This document shows positions 34,624 through 43,008 of a stretch of DNA of 64,000 bases, piece by piece (within the stretch, counting starts at the first letter, position 1; every line of letters begins with the position of its first letter). The notes below the pieces were generated by a model, which did no database searches, had not been told where the DNA came from, and saw only the letters and a program-made list of their open reading frames with translations. Made by a program: the position numbers and the translations under genes. The DNA is from Bacillus alkalisoli (lineage in GTDB: Bacteria; Bacillota; Bacilli; Bacillales; Bacillaceae_I). The stretch lies in NCBI RefSeq assembly GCF_002797415.1, contig NZ_KZ454944.1, forward strand, positions 1,015,745 to 1,079,744, in the 5' to 3' direction.

Positions 34624-35696
34624 ATAACAAAAGTAGTGTAAAGGCGTTTTTTCTATCGTTTATTCCTGGCCTCGGTCACTTTTATGTGAATAAAAAATTA
34701 ATGGGCTTTTTATACTTTTCAGCGGTTATCTTCGTTGGCATATTTGCATTAGCTCTAACGGCTATGTATCCATGGGAAGGTGCACTTTTTATAGCCTTTG
34801 GATTGGTAGGGATTTTTGTCATTTGGCTTGTGAATATGTTTGATATGATTTTGTTTTTATTAAAAAATCAACCGATGCAAGCAACCGAATCAGATTCACC
34901 AACTTCCCAAGACAAAGACGCTAGGTTTCAAACTATCTTACTTTCATTCGTTCCAGGCTTAGGTCACTTTCACCTCGGCTTAATGAACAGAGGATTAACG
35001 TTTTTGATTGGATTCATTGGACTGGGTATCATGATTATTTTTATAACTGCTATTACGAATCAAGGTGTTTTCATCGTGTTTTTAGGAGTTTTACCTGCCA
35101 TTTGGATCTATAACATGTTTGACACTTTTCAACAGTTAGCGAAAAAAGAAAGAGGAGAACCATTAATAGATAGAACCGTTTTAGAAGATTTTGAAGATAC
35201 GAGACAACTTGGTAAAAAGAGTAAGACGATTGCAACGATTCTATCCATGTTCCCTGGTGCTGGCCACATGTACTTAGGGTTGCAAAAACGAGGACTGCAA
35301 CTCATGGCGGCGTTCTTATTTGCAATTTATATACTAGATACATTAAGACTTTCTATTTTCTTATTCTTAATACCACTCATTTGGTTTTATAGCTTCTTTG
35401 ATGCATTGCAAAAAGCTTCTAAAAGTAGCGATGAAGATCTAGAAGATATACCAATTGTGTCTTATTTTATCTCCCACCAAAAGTGGCTAGGAATCGGGCT
35501 TATCATGCTAGGAGCATACTATATGTTTGTCAATATATTCTTGCCTGCCATCGGTCCATTGGTAGAAAATCATTTCGGTCTTAATGTATATAACTTGTAC
35601 TATAACTACTTCCAAATGATTGTCGTTTGCACACTATTAATTGGTGGCGGCTTGAAGCTACTTGTTGGAAGTAAAGTGAAAAAGGAGAGTGTGTAA
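34620..35696 (+). CDS. Polytopic membrane protein with three TM2-like repeats
   Basis: The 358-aa protein contains three copies of a motif resembling TM2 domains: FLSFIPGLGHFYVNKKLMGFLYF (about 11-33), LLSFVPGLGHFHLGLMNRGLTFL (about 106-128) and ILSMFPGAGHMYLGLQKRGLQLM (about 204-226). Each is followed by two membrane helices. Two more helices close the C-terminus (about 284-350). Function is unknown. The ATGA overlap with the anti-sigma gene makes it part of the sigma operon, as either a signalling partner or a target. Confidence 0.8.
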   Translation: MNNKSSVKAFFLSFIPGLGHFYVNKKLMGFLYFSAVIFVGIFALALTAMYPWEGALFIAFGLVGIFVIWLVNMFDMILFLLKNQPMQATESDSPTSQDKDARFQTILLSFVPGLGHFHLGLMNRGLTFLIGFIGLGIMIIFITAITNQGVFIVFLGVLPAIWIYNMFDTFQQLAKKERGEPLIDRTVLEDFEDTRQLGKKSKTIATILSMFPGAGHMYLGLQKRGLQLMAAFLFAIYILDTLRLSIFLFLIPLIWFYSFFDALQKASKSSDEDLEDIPIVSYFISHQKWLGIGLIMLGAYYMFVNIFLPAIGPLVENHFGLNVYNLYYNYFQMIVVCTLLIGGGLKLLVGSKVKKESV

Positions 35697-35697
35697 G

Positions 35698-36618
35698 GTG
35701 AGGAATTGGAGAGTTGGAACAGTTTCCATGGGGATTTCTTTAATTGTACTAGGTGTCATGCTTGCACTCTCTCAATTTAAAAGTTGGACGGCTGTTGAAC
35801 CTATTCTAATTTGGTGGCCTGCAATATTAGTAGTGTTAGGGATAGAAATCATTCTTTATCTTTTCTCTAGTAAACAAGAAAATCCGAAAGTGAAATATGA
35901 TTTTTTAAGCATTGGATTTGTTGGAATTTTAGGAACGGTAGGAATCATTTTAACGGTGTTTATGTCTACAGGTCTTTTAGGAGAAATTCGTACTTTAGTC
36001 GCTTCGGAAGAAAGAACATTTGATTTACCGGATTTACAAATTGCCATTGGTTCATCGATAGATTCTGTCATAATTGAAACAGGAAACCAACACTTAAACA
36101 TCGAAGGAACCAATGGAAAAGAAATACAAGGATTCGGAACATATCGTACTTCTTATAATGATGGGGATAAAGAGCTATTAACGAATTCAGAAGATTTTTG
36201 GAAAGAGAAAAAAGTAGGGAATACGTTGTATATATATTTAAAAGAACCGACTAGAAAAATTGGTGTATTAAGTACCTATACGTCTGTTTCTCCTACTATC
36301 GTTATTCCAGAAAATATAAAGTTAGAGGTTAGAGGGAACTCTAACAATATAAATCTACACGTAAATTCATTACAAAATGATTGGACTGTAGATCGTGCAG
36401 GGTATGTAGATATTTCATTAAATGCTGCATCCGATATTCAGCTCCAGACGGTATCAAGAAACGAACCTAGTGATTCAGGGATTGAATGGGATGAATTAAA
36501 AGGTTCAAACGATGGCGATGAATGGTCTGATTGGTACAGTGGAGTACTTAAATTAGGAGAAGGGCTACATTCATTAAATATTACGAATACTGATTTTGTT
36601 TTTGTAAAGGTAAAATAG
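35698..36618 (+). CDS. Membrane protein with LiaF/adhesin-like C-terminal domain
   Basis: The 306-aa protein has three to four N-terminal helices (about 7-25, 35-55, 65-90), including a WWPAILVVLGIEI segment typical of LiaI/LiaF-like membrane proteins. A beta-rich domain follows (about 105-306: SIDSVIIETGNQHLNIEGT, VIPENIKLEVRGNSNNINLHV), resembling DUF4097/adhesin-like sheets. I use GTG 35698, 11 nt after AAGGAG; a GTG 9 nt earlier is too close to it. It is the last gene of the sigma operon, with a terminator following. An envelope-stress output is inferred, not shown. Confidence 0.75.
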   Translation: MRNWRVGTVSMGISLIVLGVMLALSQFKSWTAVEPILIWWPAILVVLGIEIILYLFSSKQENPKVKYDFLSIGFVGILGTVGIILTVFMSTGLLGEIRTLVASEERTFDLPDLQIAIGSSIDSVIIETGNQHLNIEGTNGKEIQGFGTYRTSYNDGDKELLTNSEDFWKEKKVGNTLYIYLKEPTRKIGVLSTYTSVSPTIVIPENIKLEVRGNSNNINLHVNSLQNDWTVDRAGYVDISLNAASDIQLQTVSRNEPSDSGIEWDELKGSNDGDEWSDWYSGVLKLGEGLHSLNITNTDFVFVKVK

Positions 36619-36626
36619 AGAACAAA

Positions 36627-36660
36627 AAAACGAGGCGACCCAAGCGGTTCCTCGTTTTTA
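36627..36660. terminator. Bidirectional terminator after the ECF operon
   Basis: AAACGAGG / CCTCGTTT is flanked by A- and T-runs. Confidence 0.8.
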
Positions 36661-36668
36661 TTGCCATT

Positions 36669-37466
36669 TTACAAGAAAGTTCTCTTCACTTTTTCCCAGA
36701 AAGAGTTGTCTTTTAATTTAACTGTTTTTATTTTCTCTTCACTTAAATTAAACTCTAATTTTTCCACATGACGTACACTTAACGCTTCATTGTCAAATGC
36801 AATCGTTGGATAATCATTTCCGTCTTGGACTACTCTTAAGACAAGCTTACGATTACCTGATAAAACAAACGGAGAGCCAAGTGTTCTATATGTGTTATTA
36901 TTCAATGAAGCTAATTCACTCACTTGAAAACAAGGTAACATTGGATCTACCACAGCACCATTAACAGATTTATTATAAGCAGTACTACCAGTTGGTGTAG
37001 AAACAATCATCCCATCACCACGGAATGTTTCAAAATGGATGTCATCTACTATAACGTCTATAACAAATGCTTTTACAATTCCTGAGCGGATTACACACTC
37101 GTTTAAACATTTGAATGTTGCAGTGTCATCCATTGTTACTTCAATCGTCGGGTACCTTCTAACCTCAATTTGCTCAGTTGTCATTGCTTCAATCATTTTT
37201 TCTGTGTCATTAATATGGAAGTCACAATAAAAACTAGTAGCTTCACCAGTTGCAATACCTGCATATAAACAATCAGCACTAAAGCCGGTTTTTTGAACAG
37301 CCTGTAAAAATGCACCATCGCCACCAATTGCCACTATAATATTTGCTTCTTTATGGTCATTTACAACGTTAAAGTTATATTGTTCTGCTAACATTTGGAG
37401 TTGTTGAACTTTTTCCACTAATTCTTTTTCTCTTTTATAGAAAAAATACATATTTCGACGGTCCAT
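36669..37466 (-). CDS. nadK: NAD kinase (second Bacillus type, YtdI-like)
   Basis: NAD kinase phosphorylates NAD to NADP. The 265-aa protein has the GGDG motif in IVAIGGDGAFLQAV near residue 48 and the PTGSTAYNKSVNGAVVDP loop near 150. I start at 37466, 8-9 nt after TAGGAGG; 13 upstream codons contain that site. Bacillus species carry two NAD kinases, and this position next to sppA/yteJ is that of ytdI (ppnKB). Confidence 0.92.
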   Translation of the reverse strand: MDRRNMYFFYKREKELVEKVQQLQMLAEQYNFNVVNDHKEANIIVAIGGDGAFLQAVQKTGFSADCLYAGIATGEATSFYCDFHINDTEKMIEAMTTEQIEVRRYPTIEVTMDDTATFKCLNECVIRSGIVKAFVIDVIVDDIHFETFRGDGMIVSTPTGSTAYNKSVNGAVVDPMLPCFQVSELASLNNNTYRTLGSPFVLSGNRKLVLRVVQDGNDYPTIAFDNEALSVRHVEKLEFNLSEEKIKTVKLKDNSFWEKVKRTFL

Positions 37467-37619
37467 TTTCCTGCCTCCTAATTTGAAATTACACTTCATT
37501 ACCATTTTGCTTTATTTTTTAGTACAATTCTATAATGTGAATAGTTTACCATTTTCATGAAACTTTTTGTAATGATATGTCGTACATATTAAGTAGATAA
37601 TCTGCAATGACCAACTAAA

Positions 37620-37747
37620 GTTGAAATTCACTGTAGGTGCGAGACTCCTGCGGGAAAAGTGTGTCAAGGGAGACCCCGCAGGCGTGTAAGGCCGAGGAGG
37701 CTCCCGAGACCACCCGCGGAAAACGAGTACCTACAGTGAATTTCAAC
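37620..37747. repeat. Dispersed hairpin element, copy R4
   Basis: Perfect 19-bp outer arms GTTGAAATTCACTGTAGGT / ACCTACAGTGAATTTCAAC differ from those of R3 but pair fully. All internal blocks are present, with middle stem GGGAG/CTCCC and a short inner stem GGC/GCC. It ends 54 bp upstream of the sppA start, and the rest of 37467-37801 holds no gene. Confidence 0.92.
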
Positions 37748-37801
37748 GTTTTGTACCCTATGATAACTTTGCAGATAGACTTTTGAGGAGGTAATTTAAA
37801 A

Positions 37802-38809
37802 ATGAGCGGGAAACGCTGGCTAGCTTTAGGAATAGCAACATTATTATTTTTTGTTTCCATCATGACGAGTGTGAGTACTAGAAATTCTACAAAAGAAGGT
37901 GGGGGCTTTTTCTCTAGTGACCTTTTTCCGATGGAGGAAACTGCATTTGTTGAAAAAGTAATAGAGAAAGGAAATCAAAACAGAAAAGTTATCGTATTAG
38001 AATTAGATGGTGTTATTCAAGATGTCGGGGCGGCAAATTTATGGTCGACTGGCTACAACCATCGTCAATTTTTAAAAATGTTAGACCAAGCGAAAGAAGA
38101 CGATAAGATTAAAGGGATTATCCTACGTGTTAATACGCCTGGTGGTGGAGTGTATGAAAGTGCCGAAATCCATAGAAAGATTGTGGAGATTCAAGAGGAA
38201 ACGGAAAAACCAGTATACATATCAATGGGGTCTATGGCTGCGTCTGGTGGCTATTACATTTCCGCACCTGCTGATAAAATCTTCGCAACCGAAGAAACAA
38301 TCACCGGTTCTTTAGGTGTAATCATGCAAGGAATTAACTTTGGTGAACTAGCTGAAAATTACGGTGTGAAATTTGAGACAATTAAGAGCGGCCAATATAA
38401 AGATATAATGTCGCAAACGAGAGAGATGACAGAACCCGAACGTGATATATTACAAACGATGGTTGATAACATGTATAACCGTTTTGTTGATGTTATTGCA
38501 ACTGGAAGAGGCATGAGTGAAGCAGAAGTAAGAAGTATCGCTGATGGACGTATTTATGATGGTGGACAAGCAAAACAAAATAATTTAATTGATGAGATTG
38601 GCTACTTAGACGATGTCATTGCAGCTATAAAATCCGATAATAACCTCGGCAATGTTCAAGTTGTTCAATATCAAGAAAACGTAGGTTTAGGCTCCTTATT
38701 CCGAATGCAAGCAAATAGTTTCCTTACTCCAAATCCTGAGATGCAGTTGTTAACTAAACTATTTACGCAACCAAACTCTCCAAGATTAATGTATTTGTAT
38801 GCGGAATAG
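37802..38809 (+). CDS. sppA: Signal peptide peptidase SppA
   Basis: SppA is a membrane-bound serine protease (S49) that degrades leftover signal peptides. In B. subtilis it also contributes to lantibiotic resistance. The 335-aa protein has an N-terminal anchor (about 6-24), the nucleophile Ser148 in MAASGGYY and the general-base Lys200 in IKSGQYKD, matching the B. subtilis Ser/Lys dyad spacing. RBS GGAGG lies at about 37784. It is followed after 12 nt by yteJ. Confidence 0.93.
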   Translation: MSGKRWLALGIATLLFFVSIMTSVSTRNSTKEGGGFFSSDLFPMEETAFVEKVIEKGNQNRKVIVLELDGVIQDVGAANLWSTGYNHRQFLKMLDQAKEDDKIKGIILRVNTPGGGVYESAEIHRKIVEIQEETEKPVYISMGSMAASGGYYISAPADKIFATEETITGSLGVIMQGINFGELAENYGVKFETIKSGQYKDIMSQTREMTEPERDILQTMVDNMYNRFVDVIATGRGMSEAEVRSIADGRIYDGGQAKQNNLIDEIGYLDDVIAAIKSDNNLGNVQVVQYQENVGLGSLFRMQANSFLTPNPEMQLLTKLFTQPNSPRLMYLYAE

Positions 38810-38821
38810 GAGGAAAGACAT

Positions 38822-39334
38822 ATGAGAGAAGAGGGAAAAGTAAAAACGCATTTTGAAGATTATGTACAGGAAGATGGGCAGGCGCTAGATTCAAACAAAA
38901 AAATAGATCACTATCATTTTGCAGGGTTTTGGATGAGGTTTTGGGCATATTTGTTGGATCTTATTGTAATAGGAAGTATTGGGCGCATTATCATCCACCC
39001 AATTTTCCAAGCAGTTGGATTAACGACTAATGACAGCTTCTTATTTTCTCCGTCGTCTATAGCAACCGCCATCGTTTGGTACGGTTACTTTATTGTTATG
39101 ACAAAAATTTATAGTCAAACATTGGGAAAAATGGTATTTGGTTTAAAAGTTGTGCCGTTGAAAGATGACATATTAACATGGAGCACGGTTTTGTTTCGAG
39201 AAGGAATCGGGCGATTTATCCTAACTTTTCAATGGTTTACAACCATCCTATATGTAGTCGTTGCATTTACTACAAAAAAACAAGGAATTCACGATTTCAT
39301 AGCGGACACATCAGTAGTTCATGAACCCAAATAA
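38822..39334 (+). CDS. yteJ: RDD family membrane protein YteJ
   Basis: The 170-aa protein has an RDD domain: GFWMRFWAYLLDLIVIGSIGR (Arg-Asp motif near 40-47), then membrane helices at about 80-98 and 128-150. In B. subtilis, YteJ acts with SppA in protection against lantibiotics. Gene spacing of 12 nt from sppA indicates an operon; a strong terminator lies just after it. Confidence 0.88.
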   Translation: MREEGKVKTHFEDYVQEDGQALDSNKKIDHYHFAGFWMRFWAYLLDLIVIGSIGRIIIHPIFQAVGLTTNDSFLFSPSSIATAIVWYGYFIVMTKIYSQTLGKMVFGLKVVPLKDDILTWSTVLFREGIGRFILTFQWFTTILYVVVAFTTKKQGIHDFIADTSVVHEPK

Positions 39335-39340
39335 TATATC

Positions 39341-39382
39341 AATAAACGTATTGCAACCAGCAATACGTTTATTTTTTTTTGT
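39341..39382 (+). terminator. Terminator after yteJ
   Basis: A perfect 14-bp stem AATAAACGTATTGC / GCAATACGTTTATT is followed by nine T residues. Confidence 0.95.
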
Positions 39383-39419
39383 CACGGATATAATGGATAA
39401 AAGGAAGGGAAGTGTGCAT

Positions 39420-40112
39420 ATGTGGTGGATAATTATTGGGCTATTCTTCCTTTTAATTTTTATTATTATTCTATTAACGAAAATCACTGTGCAAATAAAC
39501 TTTCACCATGAACAAGACAATGACCAATTGACAGTACAGTTAAGAGCTTGGTTCGGATTAATACGATATACAATTGATGTTCCGCTCGTAAAAGTTAACA
39601 AAAATACCGGTTCAGTTGTAGTGAAAGAAAAAACAAAAATGAGTGGTTCTTCTAATAATAAAGAAAAAGATAAGGATTATAGTCCGAAAGATATTTTTTA
39701 CAGTATTCGTGATACTTACGAATTAGTTCGACATGTCGTTGGAATGCATGAAATAGCACGTAGATTTTTATCAAGAGTAGAAATAAAGCAATTTGAGTGG
39801 CATAGCAACTTAGGGGTTGGAGATGCTGCGTATACTGGAGTGCTAACAGGATTTGCGTGGTCTGTTAAAGGTGGAATAATAGGTTTTATGAGTCAGTATA
39901 CGAGATTACAAGCGCAACCTTTCATATCTGTTACTCCATATTTTCAACAAAAGGCGTCCCAAACGCTTTTTAAATGTATGATTCGCTTTCAAATTGGAAA
40001 TGCTATGTTAGCAGGGATAAGAACCGTTAAATATTGGAAGGGTGGACGGCCAAAATTTAAAACCCAACCTTTAGCAATGTTTTCTAAAGATAGTGAAAAT
40101 GAATCAATGTAA
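39420..40112 (+). CDS. ytfI: DUF2953 membrane protein YtfI
   Basis: The 230-aa protein has an N-terminal membrane helix (about 2-20: WWIIIGLFFLLIFIIILLT) and a DUF2953 domain with EWHSNLGVGDAAYTGVLTGFAWSVKGGIIGFM. In Bacillus it lies before ytfJ and is thought to be a sporulation gene. I use the ATG at 39420 after AAGGAAGGGAAG; the long upstream extension reads through the preceding terminator and is not real. ytfJ starts 14 nt after its stop. Confidence 0.85.
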   Translation: MWWIIIGLFFLLIFIIILLTKITVQINFHHEQDNDQLTVQLRAWFGLIRYTIDVPLVKVNKNTGSVVVKEKTKMSGSSNNKEKDKDYSPKDIFYSIRDTYELVRHVVGMHEIARRFLSRVEIKQFEWHSNLGVGDAAYTGVLTGFAWSVKGGIIGFMSQYTRLQAQPFISVTPYFQQKASQTLFKCMIRFQIGNAMLAGIRTVKYWKGGRPKFKTQPLAMFSKDSENESM

Positions 40113-40126
40113 GGAGGATTAACAGC

Positions 40127-40618
40127 ATGTCAGAGCATCCTATTAAAAGTCTTATGACAACGGCAATGGAAAACTTAAAAGATATGATTGATGTAAACAC
40201 TATTATTGGTGACCCGGTAGAAACCCCAGATGGTAGTGTTATTCTTACTGTTTCTAAGGTTGGATTTGGTTTTGCAGCTGGGGGAAGTGAATTTCAAGGC
40301 TCTCAAGCTTCCGGATCAGAACGACACGAGCACAACCAACATAGTGGTGGAAAGCAAATGCCGTTCGGTGGTGGTAGTGGTGGAGGAGTTTCTATTACTC
40401 CGATTGCGTTTTTAGTAGTAAACTCTCATGGTGTGAAAATGTTACATTTGGATGAAAACACGCACATTATAGAAAAGTTACTAGACCTAGCACCGCAAGC
40501 AGTTGAAAAAGTACAACAAATGATGAACAACAAAAAGCATGATACGTCACAAAGCGCATTTAACAATCAACCATTTAACCAAAATTATAATAAACCAAAG
40601 CAAGATTTAGATATTTAA
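40127..40618 (+). CDS. ytfJ: Spore protein GerW/YtfJ
   Basis: The 163-aa GerW-family protein is linked to sporulation and germination. An N-terminal core (HPIKSLMTTAMENLKDMIDVNTIIGDPVETPDGSVILTVSKVGFGFAAGGSEF) precedes a Gly-rich stretch (about 83-90) and ITPIAFLVVNSHGVKML. The C-terminus is Asn/Gln-rich. It is co-transcribed with ytfI and followed by a terminator. Confidence 0.92.
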   Translation: MSEHPIKSLMTTAMENLKDMIDVNTIIGDPVETPDGSVILTVSKVGFGFAAGGSEFQGSQASGSERHEHNQHSGGKQMPFGGGSGGGVSITPIAFLVVNSHGVKMLHLDENTHIIEKLLDLAPQAVEKVQQMMNNKKHDTSQSAFNNQPFNQNYNKPKQDLDI

Positions 40619-40626
40619 ACAAATCT

Positions 40627-40662
40627 AAGAAGCTAACTGATATTTGGTTAGCTTCTTTATTT
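40627..40662 (+). terminator. Terminator after ytfJ
   Basis: AAGAAGCTAAC / GTTAGCTTCTT is followed by TTTATTTAT. Confidence 0.85.
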
Positions 40663-40702
40663 ATATATGCTACCCTGAAAATAAATAGAAACGGTACTAA
40701 TT

Positions 40703-40860
40703 GTTGATGATAGCACGAGGCACCCGCTTTCCGCGGGTGGTAAAAAGGATGGTTATTTTCACTATCGTGAAAAAACCTACTCCTCAGCGCTTTTGCGCCT
40801 GCGGGGTCTCCCTTGACACACTTCTCCCGCAGGAGTCTCGCACCTCGTGCTATCATCAAC
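40703..40860. repeat. Dispersed hairpin element, copy R5 (module variant)
   Basis: It is in inverse orientation with perfect 18-bp arms GTTGATGATAGCACGAGG / CCTCGTGCTATCATCAAC and inner stem GCGC/GCGC. It carries the same 40-bp module as R3 (40741-40780). The flank TACCCTGAAAATAAATA at 40671 recurs before copy R6. Confidence 0.92.
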
Positions 40861-40935
40861 TTGTTTGGAATATAAATTCAGAATGCATCACAACTTTTCA
40901 TGTCCCCTGGTGCGAATTTCATTAGCATGGGGGTC

Positions 40936-41020
40936 TACCCTGAAAATAAATATATAAGCTACTAACTGTTGATGATAGCACGAGGTGCTCGCTTTCCGCG
41001 GGTGGACTTGCGTGCCTCGG
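40936..41020. repeat. Dispersed hairpin element, copy R6 (truncated, with duplicated flank)
   Basis: It has the same arm as R5 (GTTGATGATAGCACGAGG at 40968-40985), then CGCTTTCCGCGGGTGG, and breaks off. Its flank repeats that of R5, so R6 is a partial local duplication. The remainder of 40861-41165 has no gene. Confidence 0.8.
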
Positions 41021-41165
41021 CATATATGTAATATGTAATAACTATTAGATTTACATTCTTAATGGTTAATTATTTTCATTAATCAAATCACATTCATTGC
41101 AAAACGGATTAGAGAAAGCTATTATAAACAATGTACATACCTTATTTAATTAGGAGGAACTTTTC

Positions 41166-41666
41166 ATGGCAAATGTAACATTCAAAGGGAAAGAAGTTAC
41201 TTTACTCGGTACAGAAGTAAAAGTGGGAGACCAAGCACCTAACTTTTCAGTTTTAGCAAATGACTTATCGGAAGTTACTTTAGATAGCTCTAAAGGTTAC
41301 AAACGTATCATTAGCGTAGTACCTTCAATTGACACTGGTGTTTGTGATGCACAAACTCGTCGTTTCAACGAAGAAGCTTCTAAATTAGATAACGTAAAAA
41401 TCTTAACAGTAAGCGTAGACTTACCATTCGCTCAAAAGCGTTGGTGTGCGGCTAACGGTATCGAAAATGTAGAAACATTATCTGATCACCGTGAAGTATC
41501 TTTAGGAGAAGCTTATGGCGTATTAATTAAAGAATTACGTTTACTAGCTCGTTCTGTATTTGTTGTAGATTCTAACGACAAAGTTACGTATGTTGAGTAC
41601 GTAAGTGAAGTTACAGACCACCCTAACTACGAAGCTGCAATTGAAGCTGTCAAAGCTGCTAACTAA
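41166..41666 (+). CDS. tpx: Thiol peroxidase
   Basis: Tpx is an atypical 2-Cys peroxiredoxin that reduces peroxides with thioredoxin. The 166-aa protein has the peroxidatic Cys60 in PSIDTGVC and the resolving Cys94 in KRWC, the standard spacing. A strong TTAGGAGGAA site precedes the ATG. Codon use is notably biased to abundant codons, fitting a highly expressed gene. A terminator follows, and ytxK-ackA follow as in B. subtilis. Confidence 0.96.
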   Translation: MANVTFKGKEVTLLGTEVKVGDQAPNFSVLANDLSEVTLDSSKGYKRIISVVPSIDTGVCDAQTRRFNEEASKLDNVKILTVSVDLPFAQKRWCAANGIENVETLSDHREVSLGEAYGVLIKELRLLARSVFVVDSNDKVTYVEYVSEVTDHPNYEAAIEAVKAAN

Positions 41667-41699
41667 TACTTAATCTTTTAAAGCAACTAGATAAACGCA

Positions 41700-41740
41700 A
41701 AAGAGGGTGACTCCTAACGAAGGGTCATCCTCTCTTTGTT
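41700..41740 (+). terminator. Terminator after tpx
   Basis: AGAGGGTGAC / GTCATCCTCT (one G-T pair) is followed by CTTTGTTCCTTT. Confidence 0.75.
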
Positions 41741-41783
41741 CCTTTCCCCATGAAAAGCTTCCACTTACATTATTTAAATAAAA

Positions 41784-41968
41784 GGCTGTGTTAAAGCTTA
41801 GTGTTGATTATTAACTTTCTAGCTGTTGATTTCCGCGCATATCGGAGACTCCTGCGGGAGAAGCGGGGAGCGGGAGACCCCGCAGTCGCGAATGCGATGA
41901 GGAGGCTCCCGGTCCGCCCGCGGAAAGCGAAGATATGCGCGGAAATCAACAGCGGTCTTTAACAGAGC
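41784..41968. repeat. Dispersed hairpin element, copy R7 (most complete)
   Basis: The core 41822-41953 has perfect 22-bp arms (GCTGTTGATTTCCGCGCATA...), middle stem CGGGAG/CTCCCG and inner stem TCGC/GCGA. Outside the core a further inverted repeat is visible: GCTGTGTTAAAG at 41785-41796 and CTTTAACAGAGC at 41957-41968. AT-rich TAAATAAAA-like sequence flanks both ends. The element ends 25 bp before ytxK. Confidence 0.93.
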
Positions 41969-41993
41969 AATAAATAAAAAGGAGAAACAAAAT

Positions 41994-42986
41994 ATGACTT
42001 TAACCCATATAGAAAAAATCTTTACAACGTTCGATACTACGGCCAACATCCTACAAGAAGAATTGTCTTGCACCTATTTAGAAGCACTTGCAGAAACATC
42101 CGATAATATTTTTCATGGTTCTGTTTTACAAGATGAGCTATCTGAGCTTACGAAAAAAAGACTAGAAAAAGAATACGAGCAAATAAAGATTAAATCGTAT
42201 GCAAAAGAAGAAATAAGAAAAGGACTACAACTAACGATTCTTAAAGGAATGAAAGAGGCTGCGCAAGTTAATCATCAAATGACACCTGATGCAATAGCTA
42301 TTTTTGTTGGTTATTTAGTTGGGAAATTTACTAGTAAAAGTCCGTCATTAACATTACTTGATCCTGCAATTGGTACTGGAAACTTATTAACAGCCATCCT
42401 CAATCACCTTTCAGGAAAACAGACGCAAAGCTTTGGAGTAGATGTGGATGATTTGTTAATTAGTTTAGCGGCACAAAACGCAAACTTACAAGAACATGCA
42501 TTAGAATTGTACACACAAGATAGCTTACAAAACTTATTTATTGAACCAGTAGATGTAGTTGTTTCAGACTTACCTGTTGGATTTTATCCAGATGATGAGA
42601 ATGCTTCGAATTACACGCTTAAAGCTAGTAACGGGCATTCTTTTGCGCATTATTTATTTATTGAACAGAGTCTTCGTTACACAAAGACAGGAGGATATTT
42701 ATTCTTCTTAGTTCCAAACAGCCTTTTTGAAGGAGAAGAAGCATCTAACCTACACAAATTCTTAAAAGAACAAGTATATATTCAAGGTTTTTTACAATTA
42801 CCAATGACTGTTTTCAAAAATGAAAATCATGCGAAAAGCATCTTAATCTTACAAAAGAAAGGTGTAGGAGTAGAGCAACCAAAACAAGCTTTACTTGCAA
42901 AACTACCTAGCTTTTCTAATAAAGTTGAATTGACTAAAACAATGGATGAAATAAGTAATTGGATTGAGACAGAAAAGAACAAATAA
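41994..42986 (+). CDS. ytxK: YtxK, class I SAM-dependent methyltransferase (N6-adenine-like)
   Basis: The 330-aa protein has an alpha-helical N-terminal part (about 1-95) and a Rossmann methyltransferase fold with the SAM loop DPAIGTGNLLTAIL near residue 123. The position of the NPPY catalytic motif of adenine methylases is SDLPVGFYPD near 190, so the usual Asn-Pro-Pro is replaced. The target is not known to me. No restriction gene is adjacent. It lies upstream of ackA as in B. subtilis, and the gene start abuts repeat R7. Confidence 0.87.
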   Translation: MTLTHIEKIFTTFDTTANILQEELSCTYLEALAETSDNIFHGSVLQDELSELTKKRLEKEYEQIKIKSYAKEEIRKGLQLTILKGMKEAAQVNHQMTPDAIAIFVGYLVGKFTSKSPSLTLLDPAIGTGNLLTAILNHLSGKQTQSFGVDVDDLLISLAAQNANLQEHALELYTQDSLQNLFIEPVDVVVSDLPVGFYPDDENASNYTLKASNGHSFAHYLFIEQSLRYTKTGGYLFFLVPNSLFEGEEASNLHKFLKEQVYIQGFLQLPMTVFKNENHAKSILILQKKGVGVEQPKQALLAKLPSFSNKVELTKTMDEISNWIETEKNK

Positions 42987-43008
42987 TCCGAAAAAAAGAA
43001 ATTTAACG

